Positions 1-12,422 of a stretch of 33,760 nt of DNA are shown piece by piece; position 1 is the first letter of the stretch; each line of letters opens with the position of its first letter. Location of the stretch: NCBI RefSeq assembly GCF_000332415.1, contig NZ_AOHC02000001.1:1-33760 (forward strand), read 5' to 3'. Source of the DNA: Leptospira weilii serovar Ranarum str. ICFT (lineage in GTDB: Bacteria > Spirochaetota > Leptospiria > Leptospirales > Leptospiraceae). The notes beneath the pieces are model-generated. The model saw only the letters and a program-made list of their open reading frames with translations, was not told the DNA's origin and made no database searches. The translations under genes were made by a program, and so were the position numbers.

Positions 1-348
1 ACACCTAGTATTAGTCTCAATCGGAATTACTGTAAGAATTTGATAAATATTGTAACGTAGGACGATGAGTCCGTAAATTTCGGAAACTACTTAGAAGTTC
101 AAGATTCTTCAGTGTTTGTACGTATTCGGAGCGTAGTCCCCCGGGTTTTTCGTAATACCCGAATTGTCGGGGGGTTGGCGTTTTCATTCACTCTTAAATG
201 CGACCGTCTTATATAGTATAATTTTCTAAATCCTAAATGTTCCGTTGATCGGAGCAGTCGTAAGCGGTATTCGTTCGGAACCAATTTTCTAGTTTTCGAG
301 ATTGTGGTTCGATGCCGTTTTAGCACAAATTATGACATTTGTCGTATC

Positions 349-363
349 TGTGTGCATCACACA
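349..363. promoter_or_regulatory. Short perfect inverted repeat, possible regulator site
   Basis: TGTGTG and CACACA are separated by CAT. The dyad has the look of a transcription-factor half-site pair and loosely resembles CRP-type sites. No gene starts nearby that it would obviously control, so the assignment is weak. Confidence 0.2.
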
Positions 364-513
364 AAATATAACGATAGATTACCATGAATTTTGAAACGAA
401 TCCCGTTTTAAAGGCGGGGCTCCGATTCTGTTTTTATGTAGTTATTGAGTAAAGACGTTCGGGTTTTACAAGATTCAAAACGAATATACAATCGGAATCC
501 AGAGTGAATTCCG

Positions 514-529
514 TATAACCAATGCGAAA
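514..529 (+). repeat. Short dispersed motif TATAACCAATGCGAAA, copy 1
   Basis: These 16 bases recur exactly at 18895-18910. The flanks also resemble each other (GAGTGAATTCCG here, GCGAGTTCGA there, with a CGAT following in both). Both copies lie outside genes. A partial relative of the flank, GCGAGTTCGACGTAA, occurs at 26552-26566. It probably marks a degenerate intergenic repeat. Confidence 0.5.
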
Positions 530-636
530 GCGATCGCAGCGAAAATCCTGCAATGCAACATGATTTTAAGAATTAGTATTTTAGAATATACCAATCATAC
601 AACATGTTGCTTTGCAGATTGTAGCCAAGAGCGCGG

Positions 637-692
637 TCCAGCCCCAAAAACCCGAGCGGCGCCGCTCTATGGATCGCAGCGCCGGGGCTGGA
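637..692. repeat. GC-rich hairpin block, possible terminator of the minus-strand operon
   Basis: TCCAGCCCC at 637-645 pairs with GGGGCTGGA at 684-692. Inside it lies a perfect 14-bp palindrome, GAGCGGCGCCGCTC, at 654-667. Read on the minus strand, the inner palindrome is followed by GGG and a run of five T, like a weak intrinsic terminator, about 105 bases beyond the stop codon of the hydrolase gene. GC content is far above the surroundings. It could instead be a structured repeat. Confidence 0.4.
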
Positions 693-771
693 TTCGCCCA
701 AACTTTCAACCGTCGAATTTTGGTCGGCTCCAAGCCGAATCTCTTCCAACGTAATCTTTCTTTTAAACTTC

Positions 772-1653
<882 letters not shown>

Positions 1654-1654
1654 G

Positions 1655-2122
1655 TCAGCCCCTAAATATTTCCCGCCAATCTTTCGGAAGACGAGGAATA
1701 CAGAAAGCGGAAACTTTTTCGGGATGAACTTCGTCCCCGTCGTCGTAGAGGTTCAAAATATTATCCAAGGCCGAAAGCATGTCTAACGTTTCTCGTCTGC
1801 CTACCTCGCTTAAGGCGGCCGAATGTAACACGATTTCGAACTTTTCTTTTGCCTTTTCCGCCTGCATTCTGGATCCCCGCGCGTTGGGTTTGACAAATAT
1901 CTTATGAAGAGAAACCGAAAGTTGTATGACTCCCTGTAAAAAAGTTTTTCTCGGTCCGAAGTCCTTCTTCCACTGAAATTCCAGAACCTCGTGAGCCTCG
2001 AAATACTTTCCTTCGCGAAAAAGTCGCTCCGCGTTCGTATAAGCGAAGTCGATCGTCCGTTCGGGATCGTTCGTCTCTGTGATATGTTCGAAAAGGGCCA
2101 CGATTTCCGGATCAAACTTCAA
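1655..2122 (-). CDS. DUF309 family protein, TTG start
   Basis: A 155-residue helical protein of the DUF309 family, recognised by the core [12 protein letters not shown] (about residues 41-52) and the following helix [12 protein letters not shown]. Function in the family is unknown; the conserved His/Glu pair suggests a ligand- or metal-binding helical bundle, which is inference. No ATG occurs before the conserved core. The only plausible start is TTG at 2122, which overlaps the end of the upstream aldo/keto reductase gene by 11 bases, with GGAAA ahead as a weak ribosome site. The overlap upstream and the one-base gap downstream indicate a tight operon. Confidence 0.8.
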   Translation of the reverse strand: MKFDPEIVALFEHITETNDPERTIDFAYTNAERLFREGKYFEAHEVLEFQWKKDFGPRKTFLQGVIQLSVSLHKIFVKPNARGSRMQAEKAKEKFEIVLHSAALSEVGRRETLDMLSALDNILNLYDDGDEVHPEKVSAFCIPRLPKDWREIFRG

Positions 2123-3647
2123 AACGTTTCCAATCCTGATTTTGAATTTGAGTCAAAGGCGCCGCAAAGGAAAGGATCGCGTCTCGCACGTATTCTTCCC
2201 TCCGCATTCCGAGTAAAACCACTCCCTGTCCCAAAGAAGAATGTAGTAAGTGAAGTGCGATCCCGGAAAGATTCCAATCCTTGTATCCGGGATAATACTT
2301 TAGAATTTTCTCATAGAGTTCGCTTCGGTCTCGAATGTTTTTTTGAAACACGTATCGTTCCAAAATCGAAAGGGCTTTGTTTAAGAATTCGATATATTCC
2401 GATTGTTTTTCCACGCCGCCCACTTTTTCGACCTGCGAGATAAGCTGTTGCAGGATCGGAACCGCCGTTCTTTCCAAAAAAAAATTCAGGTGATCCTGGT
2501 TTTGAAACGAATCCAAATACGGTTCAGTGACCGTTCGAAAAGTATGTTTGGTTGAATTCAGAGAAAGAATCGTAAGCAAACGTTCCTCCCTTTCATAAAT
2601 CGTATTCAATTCTTCCTTGAGAAGTTTGATTACTTCCTCGTTTTGTTTGGAAGGATCGTAGGAAAGCCTCCGGATGTTTCCTGTGTTTGAAATCGCGTTC
2701 AACGGTCGATTGACCAAAGGTAAAAGTTCGTTTTCATGGACGAGTTCCACGAGCGTCTTTCCTTGAAACCTAGGTTCCAAAAATCCTCTTTCCAAAAGGT
2801 TGGCGGGAAACTGAACCGCAGCAAAACCGGATTCTTCCAATCCGAGTTCGTTTTGAATTTCTTTTGCGATTTGTAGTATTTTGATAAGCGAAGTCGCCGT
2901 ATATTTTTCGGGGTTCTCGGGAAAGGTGTTGGATGAAATTCCGTAGTAGAGAATCTTTTTCTCTTTTCGTTTTTGTTCTAAAAATCGAAACGCGTTCTTA
3001 ATTCTTTCGTAATATTGTTCGGTTGCTTTTTCTTGGGGAACGTTATGTTTCTCTCGATCCATTAAAAAGTATTCGGGATTGTGAAGTAAAAACAAGTCCA
3101 CGGTTTCCAAACCCAATCGTTTGAGAGAACGTTCCAATTGATCTTCCAAAAATTCCGGATGAATGCAGTGATAACATCCTTCGGAATAATACGTGATCTC
3201 CGGAAACTCTTTGTTTATTTTTTCGAGTTCGGAAACGATCTGAAGATTTCTTCCTTGTATATATCCGGCCTTTGTGACGATGAACACGTCTTCTCGTTTC
3301 AAGGTTCCGGTTTCTATTTTCTCTCGGAGAACCTTTCCGACCAAACTTTCGCTTTCTCCGTTTCCATAATTGGAAGAAGTATCGACTACGTTGAATCCCT
3401 GTGCAAACGAAAGTTCCAACGCCTTTTTGTGTTCGATAGATTCGAGTCCGACTCGATAACATCCGAACGCGATTCGAGAAAGGGTTCTTCCTCGAAATTC
3501 AAAATAAGGATTCAAAGATTCGTCTTTGTCCGGATATTTTTGGGAAAGGGAAGAACGTTCTGAAAATTCTTTCGTTGCTTCCGAGTCGGAAGCGCCTTTC
3601 CGTTTGTTTTTTTGATAGAGCGCTTGGAACGGATCGAATGGAATCAT
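2112..3647 (-). CDS. Aldo/keto reductase with long C-terminal extension
   Basis: With the ATG at 3647 the protein has 511 residues. AAGGA sits eight bases before this ATG, which favours it over upstream in-frame codons that add a basic non-conserved N-terminus. The aldo/keto reductase barrel starts near residue 52 ([13 protein letters not shown]). Its catalytic tetrad is visible: Asp89 and Tyr94 in [13 protein letters not shown], Lys126 in VTKAGY, His189 in [10 protein letters not shown]. These enzymes reduce carbonyls with NAD(P)H. Family members usually have 280-350 residues; here about 180 extra residues, mostly helical and charged, follow the barrel and have no recognised domain. It is the first gene of the operon with DUF309 and a hydrolase. 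The substrate cannot be told. Confidence 0.85.
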   Translation of the reverse strand: MIPFDPFQALYQKNKRKGASDSEATKEFSERSSLSQKYPDKDESLNPYFEFRGRTLSRIAFGCYRVGLESIEHKKALELSFAQGFNVVDTSSNYGNGESESLVGKVLREKIETGTLKREDVFIVTKAGYIQGRNLQIVSELEKINKEFPEITYYSEGCYHCIHPEFLEDQLERSLKRLGLETVDLFLLHNPEYFLMDREKHNVPQEKATEQYYERIKNAFRFLEQKRKEKKILYYGISSNTFPENPEKYTATSLIKILQIAKEIQNELGLEESGFAAVQFPANLLERGFLEPRFQGKTLVELVHENELLPLVNRPLNAISNTGNIRRLSYDPSKQNEEVIKLLKEELNTIYEREERLLTILSLNSTKHTFRTVTEPYLDSFQNQDHLNFFLERTAVPILQQLISQVEKVGGVEKQSEYIEFLNKALSILERYVFQKNIRDRSELYEKILKYYPGYKDWNLSGIALHLLHSSLGQGVVLLGMRREEYVRDAILSFAAPLTQIQNQDWKRFEV

Positions 3648-4012
3648 TGTTTTTATCCTTGGTCTTACACAAACGTTTCGTAACGCGACGCACAAAATTC
3701 TCGAACGGAATGATTTCCGAGAATCCAATTTCCAATTGAGAAAGAATCTACTCGTCTTTATAAAATCGAGTACCGTTAATTTTTATCGCAAAATACTGTT
3801 TCCATACAAAATATTAGGTACTGAATTATATTCTTATGAGTCGTCACTTTCGATCCGGTATCAATTTTTTCCGTTGAAAATAAAAATGCTTTTCGTCGTA
3901 GCTCGCTTTTTTACTCTCATTTTAGAAAGTTAGGTTTTTTTAAGCCCATCTTTTTTTGTTCATTCAAAATTTTCGATGAATTCTTTCCACCAAACAAACA
4001 GGAGAAAATGGT
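3648..4012. promoter_or_regulatory. Divergent promoter region between aldo/keto reductase and sdhC
   Basis: An AT-rich 365-base gap between divergently transcribed genes. It must hold the promoters of the sdh operon and of the aldo/keto reductase operon. About a quarter of it is a dispersed repeat (3748-3840). The sdhC ribosome site AGGAG is at 4000-4004. No confident -35/-10 pair could be assigned by eye. Confidence 0.5.
3748..3840 (+). repeat. Dispersed ~91-bp AT-rich repeat, copy 1
   Basis: This stretch closely matches the reverse complement of 8660-8750. Over the 60 bases at 3781-3840 about 52 are identical, including a shared run through ACAAAATATTAGGTA, and similarity continues leftward through TATAAAATCGAGTACCG. 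A third, more degenerate copy begins at 12279. The copy at 8660-8750 interrupts a gene, so the sequence behaves like a small mobile element. Here it sits between the two divergent promoters. Confidence 0.7.
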
Positions 4013-4693
<681 letters not shown>

Positions 4694-4711
4694 TTCTTTG
4701 GAGAAACTTTC

Positions 4712-6624
<1,913 letters not shown>

Positions 6625-6625
<1 letters not shown>

Positions 6626-7356
6626 TGGATCTGAAACTCAAAGTCTGGAGACAAAAGAGCGGAGAAAAGAAAGGAAAGATCGTAGACTACGACGCAAAAG
6701 ATATTTCCCCGAACATGTCTTTCTTGGAGATGTTGGACGTAGTCAACGAAGAACTGATCACAAAAGGAGAAGACCCGATCGCGTTCGAACACGACTGTCG
6801 GGAAGGAATCTGCGGTTCCTGCAACCTGATGATCAACGGGCAAGCGCACGGACCTCATCAGGGAGTCACTTCCTGTCAGTTGCACATGCGTTCCTTCCAA
6901 GACGGTGATACCGTTTACGTGGAACCTTGGAGAGCCAAGGCTTTTCCTGTGATCAAGGATCTTGTCGTGGACAGAAGCGCGTTTGATAGAATCATCCAAT
7001 CCGGCGGTTTTATCAGCGTAAACACGGGTGGAGCGCCCGACGCAAACGCAAACCCAATTCCTAAAGTAGACGCGGACATCGCGATGGACGCGGCGACTTG
7101 TATCGGATGTGGGGCTTGTGTTGCTTCTTGTAAGAATGCAAGCGCGATGCTTTTCGTTTCCGCGAAGATCACGCACCTAGGTCTTTTACCACAGGGAAAA
7201 GTGGAACAAAAAGAACGCGTGAAAAAGATGATCCACGCGATGGACGAAGAAGGTTTCGGAAACTGCACCAACCAATACGAGTGCGAAGCCGTTTGTCCCA
7301 AGTCCATCAAGAGAGATTTTATCCGGACGTTAAACCGAGATTATATTCTTTCTTAA
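6625..7356 (+). CDS. sdhB: Succinate dehydrogenase iron-sulfur subunit
   Basis: A 243-residue electron-transfer subunit linking the flavoprotein to the membrane anchor. Cys58, Cys63, Cys66 and Cys84 form the [2Fe-2S] site (CREGICGSC plus a later Cys). Cys159, Cys162 and Cys165 in [11 protein letters not shown] belong to the [4Fe-4S] site. Cys214, Cys220 and Cys224 in [11 protein letters not shown] complete the remaining cluster ligands, with CPKS following as usual. AAGGAG lies just upstream, inside the end of sdhA. An intrinsic terminator follows about 50 bases after the stop, so the operon ends here. Confidence 0.95.
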
Positions 7357-7403
7357 AATTTTTTAGTTTCTCTTTCCTTTTCGAAAAAAGAGAAAACGTT
7401 TTT

Positions 7404-7436
7404 AAAAAGCCGTCTTTCAACAAGGCGGCTTTTTTT
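7404..7436 (+). terminator. Intrinsic terminator of sdhCAB
   Basis: AGCCGTCTT pairs with AAGGCGGCT (one G-U wobble) around a five-base loop, extended by an A-run on the left and a run of seven T on the right. It sits 47 bases after the sdhB stop codon and is symmetric enough to act in both directions. Confidence 0.9.
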
Positions 7437-7531
7437 GATAGAAGAACTTAGAAGACCGCACGTTTACACTTGGTTCAACAAAATGTCTCTGAAAAATTTT
7501 GGTTGTAACGAACTTCAAGTCGGAATATGAA

Positions 7532-8377
7532 ATGAGTATTTTCTTACACCTCACTTCCCTGAAAAACAAAAATCCGATCCTTCGTTCGGGTATCAAAACT
7601 TCTCCGATTCATTATGAGAAGATTCCTATGGGAATTTTTTGTATGCCCGTGATTCCGGATTTTTCGATCACACATCAATGGTTGAGAGAAATCAAAAGAT
7701 TTTCAAACGGCCCTATAATCGGAATCTATTTTAGAATTCCGGATTCGGAACCGCTATGGTCCGGGAGATACGATTCGGAACTGACAACTTCTTCCGCAAT
7801 CGAGTCGATTCAAACGCTCAGGACAATCGAGGATCCTTTCGGTTTTCAGGTAATTTTACCGCGAAAAGTAACAAAAAAAGAAATCGTAAAAATCAAAGGA
7901 CTTCCACAAACGATCGGATGGCGTTATTTTCCGGAAGCGCGCACAAAACCGAGATGCCTTTGCCCCGCTTGTTTACCGAAAGGTTGGCCTTTTCAAAATC
8001 GACTGCGGGAAAATAAATATTATTCTTTGATTTCTCAATTCAATCAGACCCGCACTATCGAAGAGAAACTTTCGATTCTCGCTTCGATCGATGACATACT
8101 TTCCTTCAGTCCGAAAATCAACGACTATGAGCCTTTGACTCGATTTTTAAAAACCGATTCCAAAGAGATCCAAGAAAAAGTTCTAAAAATTTTTTCCAGA
8201 TTTAAGTCCGAGGAACTTTCTAAAATTCTCTCCGGTTATTTACATTCAAAAGAAGGTCTGGAAGAAATCGCAGCGGAAAGCCTTCTTATCATGAAACGCG
8301 AAGGAGCAAGGCCGTATTTAATCGGACTCGAAAGTGATCTCAAAATTCAAAGACTAATCTCCGATTATTTGGATTGA
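7532..8377 (+). CDS. HEAT-repeat-like protein of unknown function
   Basis: With the ATG at 7532 the protein has 281 residues. A TTG eleven codons earlier is possible but less likely. The N-terminal half is mixed alpha/beta with no recognised domain. A short cysteine cluster, RCLCPACLPKGW, near residue 160 could bind a metal. The C-terminal third is a series of short amphipathic helix pairs (LTRFLKTDSKEIQEKVLKIF, then LSKILSGYLHSKEGLEEIAA) typical of HEAT/Armadillo-type repeats, which usually bind proteins. It is monocistronic, downstream of the sdh terminator and followed by a dead gene. There is no signal peptide, so it is probably cytoplasmic. Confidence 0.7.
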   Translation: MSIFLHLTSLKNKNPILRSGIKTSPIHYEKIPMGIFCMPVIPDFSITHQWLREIKRFSNGPIIGIYFRIPDSEPLWSGRYDSELTTSSAIESIQTLRTIEDPFGFQVILPRKVTKKEIVKIKGLPQTIGWRYFPEARTKPRCLCPACLPKGWPFQNRLRENKYYSLISQFNQTRTIEEKLSILASIDDILSFSPKINDYEPLTRFLKTDSKEIQEKVLKIFSRFKSEELSKILSGYLHSKEGLEEIAAESLLIMKREGARPYLIGLESDLKIQRLISDYLD

Positions 8378-8865
8378 GAATTCATCGCAAAAATTTGTTT
8401 TTTGAATTCCAATTCCATTCTTACAAATTCAGAAAACAAGTCCGTCGATTTTAAAAATCAAAATGTTATATTCAACTTTTTAGTTGAAACATATTCAAAG
8501 TTGTTCACCGATTTCGTATTGGAACGGGAGGAATTCGAAACGATCCTTCGTCCCTATATTCAATAAATCGAATGTCCAAACGCATTGACCGAAACGATTA
8601 CAATCGGCAGTTTCGAAGATCTTATGAGACGCATGCCGGCCGGCAAAAATTTATTACTCATAACTATATAATAAAATACCTAATATTTTGTATAGAAACC
8701 GTATTTTGCGATAAAATAAGCGGCCCTCAATTTTATAGGAATCAGTAAAGAGTCAAATTTTTCGAATCACGAACATCATAGAAAAAAAGGAAACCGCAAT
8801 CGTAGAAGCGGACTGGAACTCCGTCGTAAAATCCGAAAAAAACATTTCCATTTTTTATCACATAA
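8378..8865 (+). pseudogene. Decayed NTF2/SnoaL-like gene interrupted by a small repeat element
   Basis: Frame 8378-8671 reads like protein apart from a TAA at 8564-8566: FLVETYSKLFTDFVLERE, then FETILRPYI, stop, then IECPNALTETITIGSFEDLM and RRMPAGKNLLL. After a roughly 91-base repeat (8660-8750) the sense resumes in a different frame as SQIFRITNIIEKKETAIVEA and DWNSVVKSEKNISIFYHI. Read together they resemble a small NTF2/SnoaL-like alpha+beta protein, whose strands often carry an ...AIVEADWN... pattern. There is no in-frame ATG. The 5' end is undefined; coding-like sequence starts near 8470. The 3' end runs into a second repeat type at 8871. Family assignment rests on pattern memory only. 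Confidence 0.55.
8660..8750 (-). mobile_element. Dispersed ~91-bp AT-rich repeat, copy 2, inserted in a pseudogene
   Basis: The reverse complement matches 3748-3840 closely, and its outer end matches 12279-12310 (consensus CTCTTACYGATYCYTATAAAAT). The boundaries are set independently by the interrupted reading frame: GKNLLL ends at 8659 and SQIFRI resumes at 8751. The two ends are imperfect inverted repeats (CTC-ATAACT... against CTCTTTACTGATTCC...). It has no coding capacity, so any movement would depend on an enzyme supplied in trans. Confidence 0.65.
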
Positions 8866-8870
8866 GGTTC

Positions 8871-8937
8871 TGTCCCAAAACCGGGATAGAACCTTGCCGC
8901 TTGATCTTTCCGATAAAGTATAATAGAGTTTTGGGAC
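8871..8937 (+). mobile_element. Small TGTCCCAAAA-ended repeat, copy 1
   Basis: A 67-base element beginning TGTCCCAAAAC and ending GTTTTGGGAC, so its ends are inverted copies. The interior shares TTGCSG and TTCCGATAAA with the copies at 13078 and 19859. Its left part overlaps a strong hairpin, GGTTCTGTCCC at 8866-8876 with GGGATAGAACC at 8883-8893. It lies at the 3' end of the NTF2-like pseudogene. Confidence 0.55.
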
Positions 8938-8968
8938 GCGCTGTAAGAAAATTATTGCCCAATCGATT

Positions 8969-10006
8969 TCAGGAAACGTTTTTCGATAACGGCAAAGAAT
9001 CCAGAAAATTCCAGAGTCCGCCTTGATGCAGATAGAGAGTCTTCCCTTTCCATTCTCCGCTTGCCATTTTTTGTTCGATTGTATAAAGCGTTCTTCCCGA
9101 GTAGATCGGTTCGATCGGGATCTTGTGCCGCAAATAAAAAGAATTACAATATTCTAAAATATTTAAATTCGTAGACCCGAAACCGCCGACAAACTCGGAT
9201 TCAAAAACAGCCGAGTCTTCGATTGAAAACGTTTCGAAACCCAGACAGTTTTGTTTTTCTTTCAGCCAATCAATCATTTTCTTTTTAGGAAGACCGACAC
9301 AAACGCCTACGACATCCATCCGATTCTGAAAAAAAAGTTTTGCAGACAACCAAGTAAGTCCCGACCCGATATCCAAAACGAGGCGATCGTATTTTTCCGT
9401 CGGAATTTGTTTCCAAAGAGAATCCAAACCGTTCAGCGCCGTTCGGCTCAGTCCGTATTCCGGAATCAAACTTACGTCTGCATTCGTATTTTTTAAATCG
9501 TCGATTGGAACGATATACGCGCAAACTTCGCGTTCATTCGCAATTTCCGATTCGGCGTTGAGGAATTCTTGCGAACTCACGCCTCCTGATTTAGCGTTGC
9601 TGGATATCCGTCCTACTGCATTCTTCCATTCCGATCTGGAATTATATACTTGGATGAAATGTGAATTCCTTTTTACAAAAATAGAATTCGCTCCGCTTCG
9701 ATTCGGATCTCTTGTGTAACAGATTGTATGAACGTGATACCCGAAATTACGAAATAGAAACGCAAAGGCGGCGAGCGCATTGCCGTGCAACTCCCCTTGC
9801 AAAATCACGCTTCGGACATTCTTTTTTTCTAATGCGGAATGTATTCCCGAAAATTTTCGGAACTTGGTTCCCATTCCGAATGCAAGACGATCGTCCCGAA
9901 GAATCGAAAGCTCCGTTTGAAAATTGGAAACGATCGGTTGAATCAAAGTTCGATCGAGATCGGATAGAAGTTGTGCTTTAAAATCGTTCAATGGAAAAAA
10001 AGACAT
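8969..10006 (-). CDS. PLP-dependent ACC deaminase / D-cysteine desulfhydrase-like enzyme
   Basis: With the ATG at 10006 the protein has 345 residues; a TTG two codons earlier is less likely. It belongs to the tryptophan-synthase-beta fold of pyridoxal-phosphate enzymes and most resembles 1-aminocyclopropane-1-carboxylate deaminase / D-cysteine desulfhydrase. GTKFRKF (residues 46-52) corresponds to GNKxRKL and makes Lys48 the likely PLP lysine. LQGELHGNALAA corresponds to the GGxxSNHxxA loop, but with changed residues. Later landmarks are DIGSGLTWLSA, the segment IPIEPIYSGRTLYTI, and LHQGG near the C-terminus, matching the HTGG motif. The altered substrate loop means the true substrate is open. 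It is monocistronic, with lepA behind it on the same strand. Confidence 0.78.
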   Translation of the reverse strand: MSFFPLNDFKAQLLSDLDRTLIQPIVSNFQTELSILRDDRLAFGMGTKFRKFSGIHSALEKKNVRSVILQGELHGNALAAFAFLFRNFGYHVHTICYTRDPNRSGANSIFVKRNSHFIQVYNSRSEWKNAVGRISSNAKSGGVSSQEFLNAESEIANEREVCAYIVPIDDLKNTNADVSLIPEYGLSRTALNGLDSLWKQIPTEKYDRLVLDIGSGLTWLSAKLFFQNRMDVVGVCVGLPKKKMIDWLKEKQNCLGFETFSIEDSAVFESEFVGGFGSTNLNILEYCNSFYLRHKIPIEPIYSGRTLYTIEQKMASGEWKGKTLYLHQGGLWNFLDSLPLSKNVS

Positions 10007-10306
10007 TACCAAAAGTCAATGTTCTCCGGCCTTTTTTAGCTACGCCTGATCGATTTTGTAGCAGAGGATTTTTTTTTAGAATAAATTTTAGAATGAAAAC
10101 TCTAAAATCAATTTTTAAGACAACGAAATCAAAAATCTTAAAACAACTCAATAAATCATTGTTATGAAAATCACGCGAAAGCAGAAACGATTTTGGCAGA
10201 TTACACCAAAACAATTATCTGCTACAATCACCGCAAACCACCTTAGAAACGATCCCGAACCTTCTCCAAAAAACGGAGAAAAGACAACGCCTGCGCGTCC
10301 TAAAAC
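10007..10306. other. Intergenic region upstream of the PLP enzyme and downstream of lepA
   Basis: AT-rich and non-coding. It contains the inverted repeat TTTTAGA (10086-10092) / TCTAAAA (10101-10107), about 90 bases ahead of the PLP enzyme start and possibly an operator. A small hairpin TTCTCC / GGAGAA lies at about 10263-10281, just beyond lepA, but has no T-run to make it a good terminator. Confidence 0.45.
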
Positions 10307-12112
10307 TCAATTGCTCGTTTTTAAAACGGCCAAGAACGCTTCCTGAGGAATTTCCACGTTTCCAATCTGTTTCATTCGCTTTTTCCCTTCTTTTTGTTTC
10401 TCCAAGAGTTTTTTCTTACGGGTGATGTCCCCGCCGTAACATTTCGCCGTCACGTTTTTACGAAGCGCGGAAATACTTTCTCTCGCGAGAATTTTTCCTC
10501 CGACGGCGGCTTGGATCGGAATCATAAACTGATGTCTGGGAATCAGATCTTTTAGTTTTTCGATGATCTCACGTCCTCTTTGTTCCGCCTTCGTCCTATG
10601 AACGATCATGGAAAGAGCGTCCACGGGTTCTCCGTTTACGAGGATATCCATTTTCACGAGTTGAGAAACCTTATAACCCGAAGGCTCGTAATCCAGAGAA
10701 GCGTAACCTCTCGTAAAAGACTTGAGTTTATCATAAAATTCGAATATAAGCTCCGCAAGAGGAAGTTCGTAAGTCAATTGAACCTTATCCTGAGTGAGAT
10801 ACACGGTATCCAACCCGATCCCGCGTTTATCCATCGCGAGGGCCATGATATTACCCACGTATTCGTTCGGAGTGATCACGGTCGCTTTGACGTAAGGTTC
10901 TTCCGTGGATTCGATCGTAATGGGTTCCGGAAAACGGGAAGGATTGTCGATTTCCTCCACTTCCCCGTTCTTACTGCGAATGATGTATTTTACCGAAGGC
11001 GCCGTCGTGATCAGATCCAGATTGAATTCTCGTTCCAATCTTTCCTGAACGATCTCCATGTGAAGCAGTCCGAGATAACCCACGCGAAAACCGAAACCGA
11101 GTGCGATCGAACTTTCTTTTTCAAACACAAGAGCGGCGTCGTTCAGTTTCAATTTTTCGATCGCGTCCACGAGCTCGTCGAACTGCTCTCCGTTGATCGG
11201 ATAGAGTCCGGAGAAAACCATCGGCTTTGCTTCTTTGTAACCGGGAATGGATTCCTTTGTAGGATTGGAAAATAAAGTGATCGTGTCTCCCGTCTTTGCG
11301 TCGGAAACTTTTTTGATCCCTGCGATGAGATACCCGACTTCTCCGGCTCCGAGACCATCGGTCGGGGTCAGTGTGATTCGGTTGATTCCGACTTCGTTTA
11401 CGGTAAAATCCTTTCCCGTACTCATGATGAGAAAACGATCTCCCTTTTTGATTCTTCCGTCAAAAACTCGGATCTTAATGACAACACCCATATACGGATC
11501 GAAATAAGAATCATAGATCAAGGCTTTGAGAGGTCCGTTCGGATCTCCTTTCGGCGGAGAAATTTGTTTTGTGATCTGTTCGAGAACTTCCTTTACGTTC
11601 AGTCCGGTTTTTGCGGAAATCGCAACGGCCTTATCCGCGTCCAAACCTAAACTTTCTTCGATTTGAATTTTCGTTTTTTCAACGTCCGCAGCCGGAAGAT
11701 CGATCTTGTTCATGACCGGAAGAATTTCCAAGTCCTGTTCCATCGCGAGATACAGATTCGCCAGGGTCTGAGCTTCCACTCCTTGACTTGCGTCCACAAT
11801 CAAAAGGACACCCTCGCAGGCTTTGAGAGATCGGGAAACTTCGTATGTAAAATCCACGTGGCCGGGAGTGTCGAGCAGGTTCATCGTGTATGTATGGCCG
11901 TCGTCTGCGAGATAATCAAAGGTGGCGTTGTTGGCCTTGATTGTGATTCCCCTTTCTCTTTCGATATCCATAGAATCCAGGATCTGATCCTTTTTGGTTC
12001 GGTCGTTCGTAACGTGACCGATTTCCAAAAGTCTGTCTGCCAAAGTGGATTTTCCGTGGTCGATATGGGCGATGATGGAAAAGTTACGGATATATTGCTG
12101 CTTATCACTCAT
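10307..12112 (-). CDS. lepA: Elongation factor 4 (back-translocating GTPase LepA)
   Basis: A 601-residue translational GTPase that acts on the ribosome. G1 is AHIDHGKST (residues 15-23). The switch region has [11 protein letters not shown]3 is DTPGHVDF, G4 is NKIDLP and G5 is SAKTG. Domain II follows with YFDPYMGVV, then the EF-G-like domains. The C-terminal domain unique to LepA is intact, with [20 protein letters not shown] and [13 protein letters not shown]. This tail and the normal length separate it from EF-G, TypA and RF3. It appears to be transcribed alone. There is little Shine-Dalgarno signal before the ATG. Confidence 0.98.
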   Translation of the reverse strand: MSDKQQYIRNFSIIAHIDHGKSTLADRLLEIGHVTNDRTKKDQILDSMDIERERGITIKANNATFDYLADDGHTYTMNLLDTPGHVDFTYEVSRSLKACEGVLLIVDASQGVEAQTLANLYLAMEQDLEILPVMNKIDLPAADVEKTKIQIEESLGLDADKAVAISAKTGLNVKEVLEQITKQISPPKGDPNGPLKALIYDSYFDPYMGVVIKIRVFDGRIKKGDRFLIMSTGKDFTVNEVGINRITLTPTDGLGAGEVGYLIAGIKKVSDAKTGDTITLFSNPTKESIPGYKEAKPMVFSGLYPINGEQFDELVDAIEKLKLNDAALVFEKESSIALGFGFRVGYLGLLHMEIVQERLEREFNLDLITTAPSVKYIIRSKNGEVEEIDNPSRFPEPITIESTEEPYVKATVITPNEYVGNIMALAMDKRGIGLDTVYLTQDKVQLTYELPLAELIFEFYDKLKSFTRGYASLDYEPSGYKVSQLVKMDILVNGEPVDALSMIVHRTKAEQRGREIIEKLKDLIPRHQFMIPIQAAVGGKILARESISALRKNVTAKCYGGDITRKKKLLEKQKEGKKRMKQIGNVEIPQEAFLAVLKTSN

Positions 12113-12422
12113 GAGGGTTACACTTAGATGATTTTCGCCGCGGGCCTAGTCTGGAAAGCAAAATACTTTTCGCCGTTTCTTGGATGAAAGCTTGGATTTT
12201 TCCCCATGCCGTCAATTTAAGCGCAGAATTTCCGGCGCCCTACAAGTGAAGAAGTGTGCGACAAGTTCATGCCAATCGCTCTTACCGATCCTTATAAAAT
12301 AGAGTACCGTCAACTTGAGCACAAATCCCGCGTTTAGACACAATATTTTGGACATTCTATTTCATCCGGATCGGTGGGTGAAAGTAGCGAGCGTAAAATT
12401 TTCAAAAATGGAGGAGTTACGA
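12113..12422. other. Intergenic region upstream of lepA with repeat copy 3
   Basis: This must contain the lepA promoter, directed left. From 12279 it is occupied by a degenerate copy of the 91-bp repeat. No protein-like frame is seen apart from the short ORF that starts at 12423. Confidence 0.45.
12279..12350 (+). repeat. Dispersed ~91-bp AT-rich repeat, copy 3 (degenerate)
   Basis: It begins CTCTTACCGATCCTTATA and continues through AAAATAGAGTACCGTCAA, matching the outer end of copies 1 and 2. Similarity then fades, with a weak match around ACAATATTTTGGACAT. The right boundary is approximate. Confidence 0.5.

Larger units (their letters stand above)
1..771. other. Long non-coding left edge
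   Basis: No reading frame in this stretch looks like a real protein. Open frames are short, rich in Arg/Ser/Thr and lack family motifs. It holds an inverted repeat TGTGTG-CAT-CACACA at 349-363, a short dispersed motif at 514-529, and a GC-rich palindromic block at 637-692. The downstream half presumably contains the 3' untranslated region of the minus-strand operon that ends at 772. Nothing else is recognised. Confidence 0.55.

Noticed and set aside
99..326. 75-codon open frame on the minus strand at the left edge
   Set aside because: Composition is Arg/Thr/Leu-rich with no domain, no ribosome site and no supporting neighbour. It looks like a chance frame in non-coding DNA.
640..700. Possible tRNA in the structured GC-rich block
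   Set aside because: There is no cloverleaf, no GGTTCRA T-loop in the right place and no acceptor stem; the pairing is a simple nested hairpin.
560..754. 64-codon frame across the GC-rich hairpin block
   Set aside because: It is created by the palindromic GC-rich sequence; the peptide has no protein-like pattern.
8375..8566. TGA of the HEAT-like gene followed by an open in-frame extension, suggesting readthrough or selenocysteine
   Set aside because: The extension is explained as the start of a separate decayed gene that happens to share the frame; there is no visible recoding element.
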